NCBI GenBank assembly: GCA_900549855.1
Contig: URPS01000071.1
Location: forward strand, 1-7,476
DNA length: 7,476 nucleotides
Direction: 5' to 3'
Origin: an uncultured bacterium
Lineage (GTDB): Bacteria; Cyanobacteriota; Vampirovibrionia; Gastranaerophilales; Gastranaerophilaceae
In this document: positions 5,100-7,476 of the stretch, in pieces
Position numbering within the stretch: position 1 is the stretch's first letter
How the letters are laid out: every line of letters begins with the position of its first letter
Program-made: the position numbers and the translations under genes
The notes under the pieces: generated by a model
Database searches by the model: none
What the model saw: only the letters and a program-made list of their open reading frames with translations
Told to the model about the DNA's origin: nothing

Positions 5100-6008
5100 A
5101 TGAATACGTGTTTTAAAAAATTTTTCACAGTAGTTTTTATAACATTATTAATAAATAACATAGTAATTATTCAGGTACCTATGAACACTTTTGGATTTGG
5201 AAATAAGTCTCACGAACAATTGTCAGAATTAGCTTTTCATCAGGTATTATTTGATCTTGGTTTAACTAAATATATAGGAGCAACAGCTGATTTAGTACGG
5301 CATAGTACAGGCCCTGATAGAGATGAGGATTATGCAAAAGAAGGTTGGAGAACAGGTGGAAAAAGAGGAGGATGGTATGAAGGGCATTTTTTTAATGTTG
5401 AGACTGATTTAGAAAAAGAAGATACTGCACTCACCCGAATGGTAAACCATTTTAATGATGCTGTTGCCCTCGCAAGAAGCAACGATTGGAGAAAATCAAT
5501 ATATGATCTTGCCAGAGCTCTTCATTACCTTCAAGATATGTGTTGCCCTGTTCATATGTGGGGATATCGGCACAATAACATACCTGCTATGGTAACATTG
5601 CATATTGAATTAGAGAACGGTTGGGATGCCATGTTTGATTCTGAAAATTTATTAGAACACATTCCTAGAGGTAGTCGTTTCTTACCAGTTAGTAATTTTG
5701 AAAATATTAGATGTTTGGGAATATACGCTGCAAGTGAGGCATTATCTCTCCATAGAGATTGGATTGAGAAAAATACAGGAATAGGAATAGATATCCTGCA
5801 AAGTTTTAATACTATAAATCCAGTGTATTGGATAGGAAGATTAGCATCATTTGTTGTTGACAGTCGTGGTAAAGAAAATACAGGATTTCGCAGACACTGG
5901 CAGGGCATATTTCATCTTCCATATTTAGCTAGTTACGAACTTATACGTATGTGGGCTGAAAGTGTAAGCGATTTTACTTTCCCAGCTCCAGGTTGTATAA
6001 TACAGTAA
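5100..6008 (+). CDS. Secreted zinc-dependent phospholipase C-like protein
   Basis: 302 residues. An upstream in-frame TTG at 5091 touches the ribosome binding site AAAGGAGGT (5082-5090), so the ATG at 5100 is the start. Residues 1-30 are a signal peptide (MNTCFKKFFTVVFITLLINN and on). The mature part follows the all-helical zinc phospholipase C fold (PF00882; relatives include Clostridium perfringens alpha-toxin and Bacillus cereus PLC, which cleave phospholipid head groups). Probable metal ligands are H38 (SHEQL), D73 (GPDRDED), H96 (EGHFFN), H142 and D146 (HYLQD), H152 (CCPVH), and H168 with E172 (HIELE). The spacings HxxxD, D-x5-H and HxxxE match the family. The N-terminal Trp ligand of classical members is not seen; Phe31 or Phe33 occupies that area. 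Length fits the single-domain type without the C2 membrane-binding domain of alpha-toxin. A vicinal Cys pair (C148-C149) sits inside the metal loop. Substrate is unknown: phospholipid is most likely, but a distant member with another role is possible. Confidence 0.88.
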   Translation: MNTCFKKFFTVVFITLLINNIVIIQVPMNTFGFGNKSHEQLSELAFHQVLFDLGLTKYIGATADLVRHSTGPDRDEDYAKEGWRTGGKRGGWYEGHFFNVETDLEKEDTALTRMVNHFNDAVALARSNDWRKSIYDLARALHYLQDMCCPVHMWGYRHNNIPAMVTLHIELENGWDAMFDSENLLEHIPRGSRFLPVSNFENIRCLGIYAASEALSLHRDWIEKNTGIGIDILQSFNTINPVYWIGRLASFVVDSRGKENTGFRRHWQGIFHLPYLASYELIRMWAESVSDFTFPAPGCIIQ

Positions 6009-6034
6009 AAAATTTTATACTTTAAAATTAACTA

Positions 6035-6067
6035 AATAATAAAGTTTTCATAAACTTATTATTTTAA
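6035..6067 (+). terminator. Weak terminator after the phospholipase-like gene
   Basis: AATAATAAAGTTT (6035-6047) pairs with AAACTTATTATT (6052-6063) with one bulged base and a 4-base loop, 27 bases after the stop, followed by TTAAT. It is AT-only apart from one pair, so it would be a weak terminator. Confidence 0.4.
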
Positions 6068-6333
6068 TATGGATTTGATTTTTATTTGTATATTATATTT
6101 ACACAAAATTTAACAAAATCATTCGACACATCGTGACAAATTATAATTTTCAAAAGTTAATTGTATGAAATATATAAAATTTGATAAAAATATATTAAGT
6201 TTTAGAAATAATGTAACATAATATAAATGTAAAAATATTTTTGTCTTTATAATAAAATTAACTGTAAAGTAGGAAACTTAACGAAACAATAAATCCTCAA
6301 AAAAGCAAAGCTAGACGGGATGCTGTTGTAACG
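6068..6333. other. Very AT-rich gene-free stretch
   Basis: No coding frame of note exists on either strand. Scattered TATAAT-like words (for example 6248-6253) lack properly spaced -35 elements. The stretch probably held the promoter and 5' end of the decayed LRR gene that follows. Confidence 0.5.
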
Positions 6334-7048
6334 ATGGTGTATTTCTACTGTATAAACTGTATAAATGGTATTATATTGGAAACTGGTATTGCTGGTTGTA
6401 ACTCATTAACTTCGATAACTATCCCAGAATCAATTACTTTTAGTTAGAAATAATGCATTTGATAATTGTTGTGCATTAAAGCCTGTGGCTCTATACAGTA
6501 ACTATTATAGTAGAAAATTTTAAAAAACTTTTTTTACGTATTATGAATTTGAAAATGTACCAATATCAAATCTTGTATATTTTATTGAATTCGGTGCTTT
6601 TTCTGATTGTATCAACTTAATTTCAATAAATAATCCGAATTCTGTTACTTCTATTGCTGGTAACACGTCTTATAATTATGCTAAGTTAGCCTCGGTGTCT
6701 CTTTGAAATTCCGTTACCTCTATTAGAGAAAGTGCATTTAAAGAGCGTAGATAATTAACTTCAGCAACAGTGATCTTAACCAAGGAAATCTGTTTTGCAG
6801 ATTCAAGTTCAAGTCCATCTAAATCGAGTTTGTCAAACTTCAGTTCTACAATCTCTGTGATATCAAGTTCTACAAGATCATGTGAAAAAGCTTTTTCTGA
6901 TGATAAAGAGTATATAGTTGTATTAGAACTGGACAAAGGAATAAAATCTGATAACGATAATAATGTTATTCGTATTCTCGTGTATGTTAATGACGAACAA
7001 ACAGTAAATGCAATAGTGGGCAAAGCAAATAAATGCATAAATCAATGA
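6334..7048 (+). pseudogene. Decayed BspA-type leucine-rich-repeat surface protein gene
   Basis: BspA-type LRR proteins are surface proteins built of repeats of about 23 residues, of the form SLTSITIPxSVTSIGxxAFxxC. Recognisable pieces lie in order: CNSLTSITIPESIT (first frame, to a TAG at 6445), NNAFDNCCALKPV (second frame from about 6450), FGAFSDCINLISINNPNSVTS (from 6590), and NSVTSIRESAFKERR then LTSATV (6707-6772). A one-base insertion near 6445-6450 shifts the frame. The second frame is then interrupted by TAA at 6521, TGA at 6704 and TAA at 6752 before running to the TGA at 7046. The 92-residue frame after 6770 (Ser-rich, then an acidic tail ending KANKCINQ) continues in the same frame and is probably the C-terminal end of this gene, not a separate one. 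No signal peptide or start is visible, so the 5' end has gone too. Confidence 0.75.
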
Positions 7049-7094
7049 CTTTTAAAAAGTTAACAATAATTTCATTCTGGAAATTTTTCAAAAC

Positions 7095-7123
7095 TTTATA
7101 AACTCATGAATGTATGCTATAAT
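7095..7123 (+). promoter_or_regulatory. Extended -10 promoter of the AAA-ATPase gene
   Basis: TATAAT at 7118-7123 is preceded by TGC (extended -10). TTTATA, 17 bases upstream at 7095-7100, matches the -35 consensus at four of six positions. Transcription would start near 7130, just before the ribosome binding site. The extended -10 word TGCTATAAT is identical to that at 4983. Confidence 0.7.
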
Positions 7124-7154
7124 AAATTTACGGATTAAAAAGGAGGTTTTTATT

Positions 7155-7476
7155 ATGGCATATTTCTTAAATAACGATTTTAAAAATAATGAATTTGAAC
7201 TTGCATCAAAAGATAAGTTTTTTGTTGATAAAACTAGATTAATTGAAAAAATAAATTCTTCAATAGGTATCAAAGACCGATTCGTGTGTATAACACGTCC
7301 ACGTCGTTTTGGAAAAACTCTAAATGCTATGATGCTAGCTTCATATTATTCTAAAAACGCTGATTTTAAAGAATTGTTTGATAAACTTGAAATTAGTAAA
7401 AGCAGCTCGTATAGAGAGCATCTGAATAAACATAACGTTATTTATATGACATTTAACCAAATTCCAAATACCAACT
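7155..7476 (+). CDS. AAA-ATPase-like protein (PF09820 type), N-terminal part, cut by window end
   Basis: 107 residues are visible, open to the last base. AAAAAGGAGGT (7138-7147 area) stands about 8 bases before the ATG. The N-terminus has the family's FFVDKTRLIEKI (22-33) and the hallmark P-loop RPRRFGKT (48-55), whose GKT binds ATP. Members are usually about 500-600 residues: an AAA-ATPase-like domain followed by a PD-(D/E)XK nuclease-type domain (DUF1703), which would lie beyond the window. The family is cytoplasmic, very abundant in gut Clostridia and Bacteroidetes, often in many copies per genome, and its role is not established; association with mobile or variable regions is common. The promoter directly upstream suggests a single-gene transcript. 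Identification of the family is confident; function is not. Confidence 0.9.
   Translation, partial: MAYFLNNDFKNNEFELASKDKFFVDKTRLIEKINSSIGIKDRFVCITRPRRFGKTLNAMMLASYYSKNADFKELFDKLEISKSSSYREHLNKHNVIYMTFNQIPNTN

Noticed and set aside
5552..5908. Open frame of 118 codons on the minus strand
   Set aside because: Antisense shadow inside the phospholipase C-like gene.
6676..7038. Open frame of 120 codons on the minus strand
   Set aside because: Antisense to the LRR pseudogene; no ribosome binding site, and the LRR pieces on the plus strand explain the sequence.
1..7476. CRISPR array or insertion sequence
   Set aside because: No regularly spaced short repeats and no transposase or terminal inverted repeats with target duplication were seen.

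Overview
The window looks like a chromosomal segment of a low-GC Gram-positive anaerobe, most likely a gut or rumen member of the Clostridia (Oscillospiraceae/Ruminococcus-like). This is inferred from the Firmicutes-type uracil phosphoribosyltransferase end, strong AGGAGG-type ribosome binding sites, a BspA-type leucine-rich-repeat remnant, and an RPRRFGKT-type AAA-ATPase of a family abundant in gut anaerobes. No species can be named from the sequence alone.

Layout. (1) Positions 1-400: the 3' end of upp and its terminator; this part is clearly richer in G+C than the right half. (2) 400-980: a tRNA transcription unit with a near-consensus promoter (TTGACT-N17-TATAAT). A broken first copy of a tRNA-Leu 5' end is followed by an intact tRNA-Leu(CAG) and a good terminator. 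The two copies are 126 bp apart, which fits an old tandem duplication whose first unit decayed. (3) 1020-2032: a minus-strand gene for a 219-aa helical soluble protein that I do not recognise, then a gene-free stretch with a plus-strand promoter-hairpin-T-tract arrangement that may be a small RNA. (4) 2033-3316: a minus-strand large serine recombinase that has lost its catalytic N-terminus, a relic of a mobile element. (5) 3317-6060: AT-rich accessory DNA. It holds a plus-strand cluster of three exported proteins. Two are orphan cysteine-containing proteins with hydrophobic anchors. The third is a secreted zinc-dependent phospholipase C-like enzyme with a recognisable set of metal ligands. (6) 6334-7048: a decayed BspA-type LRR surface protein gene with a frameshift and several in-frame stops. 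(7) 7155 to the window end: the N-terminus of an AAA-ATPase-like protein (PF09820 type), with an extended -10 promoter and a strong ribosome binding site.

How it fits together. The left third is housekeeping. The middle and right are an accessory region in which relics (recombinase, LRR gene) flank an apparently intact secreted phospholipase C-like cassette. The two small exported proteins have very similar translation-start regions and the same FCLA ending to their signal peptides. They lie 19 bp apart, with the phospholipase-like gene 131 bp further on. The most interesting candidate for an undescribed system is therefore this cassette: a PLC-fold enzyme exported together with two membrane-associated partners of unknown function. 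That functional link is inferred from gene order only.
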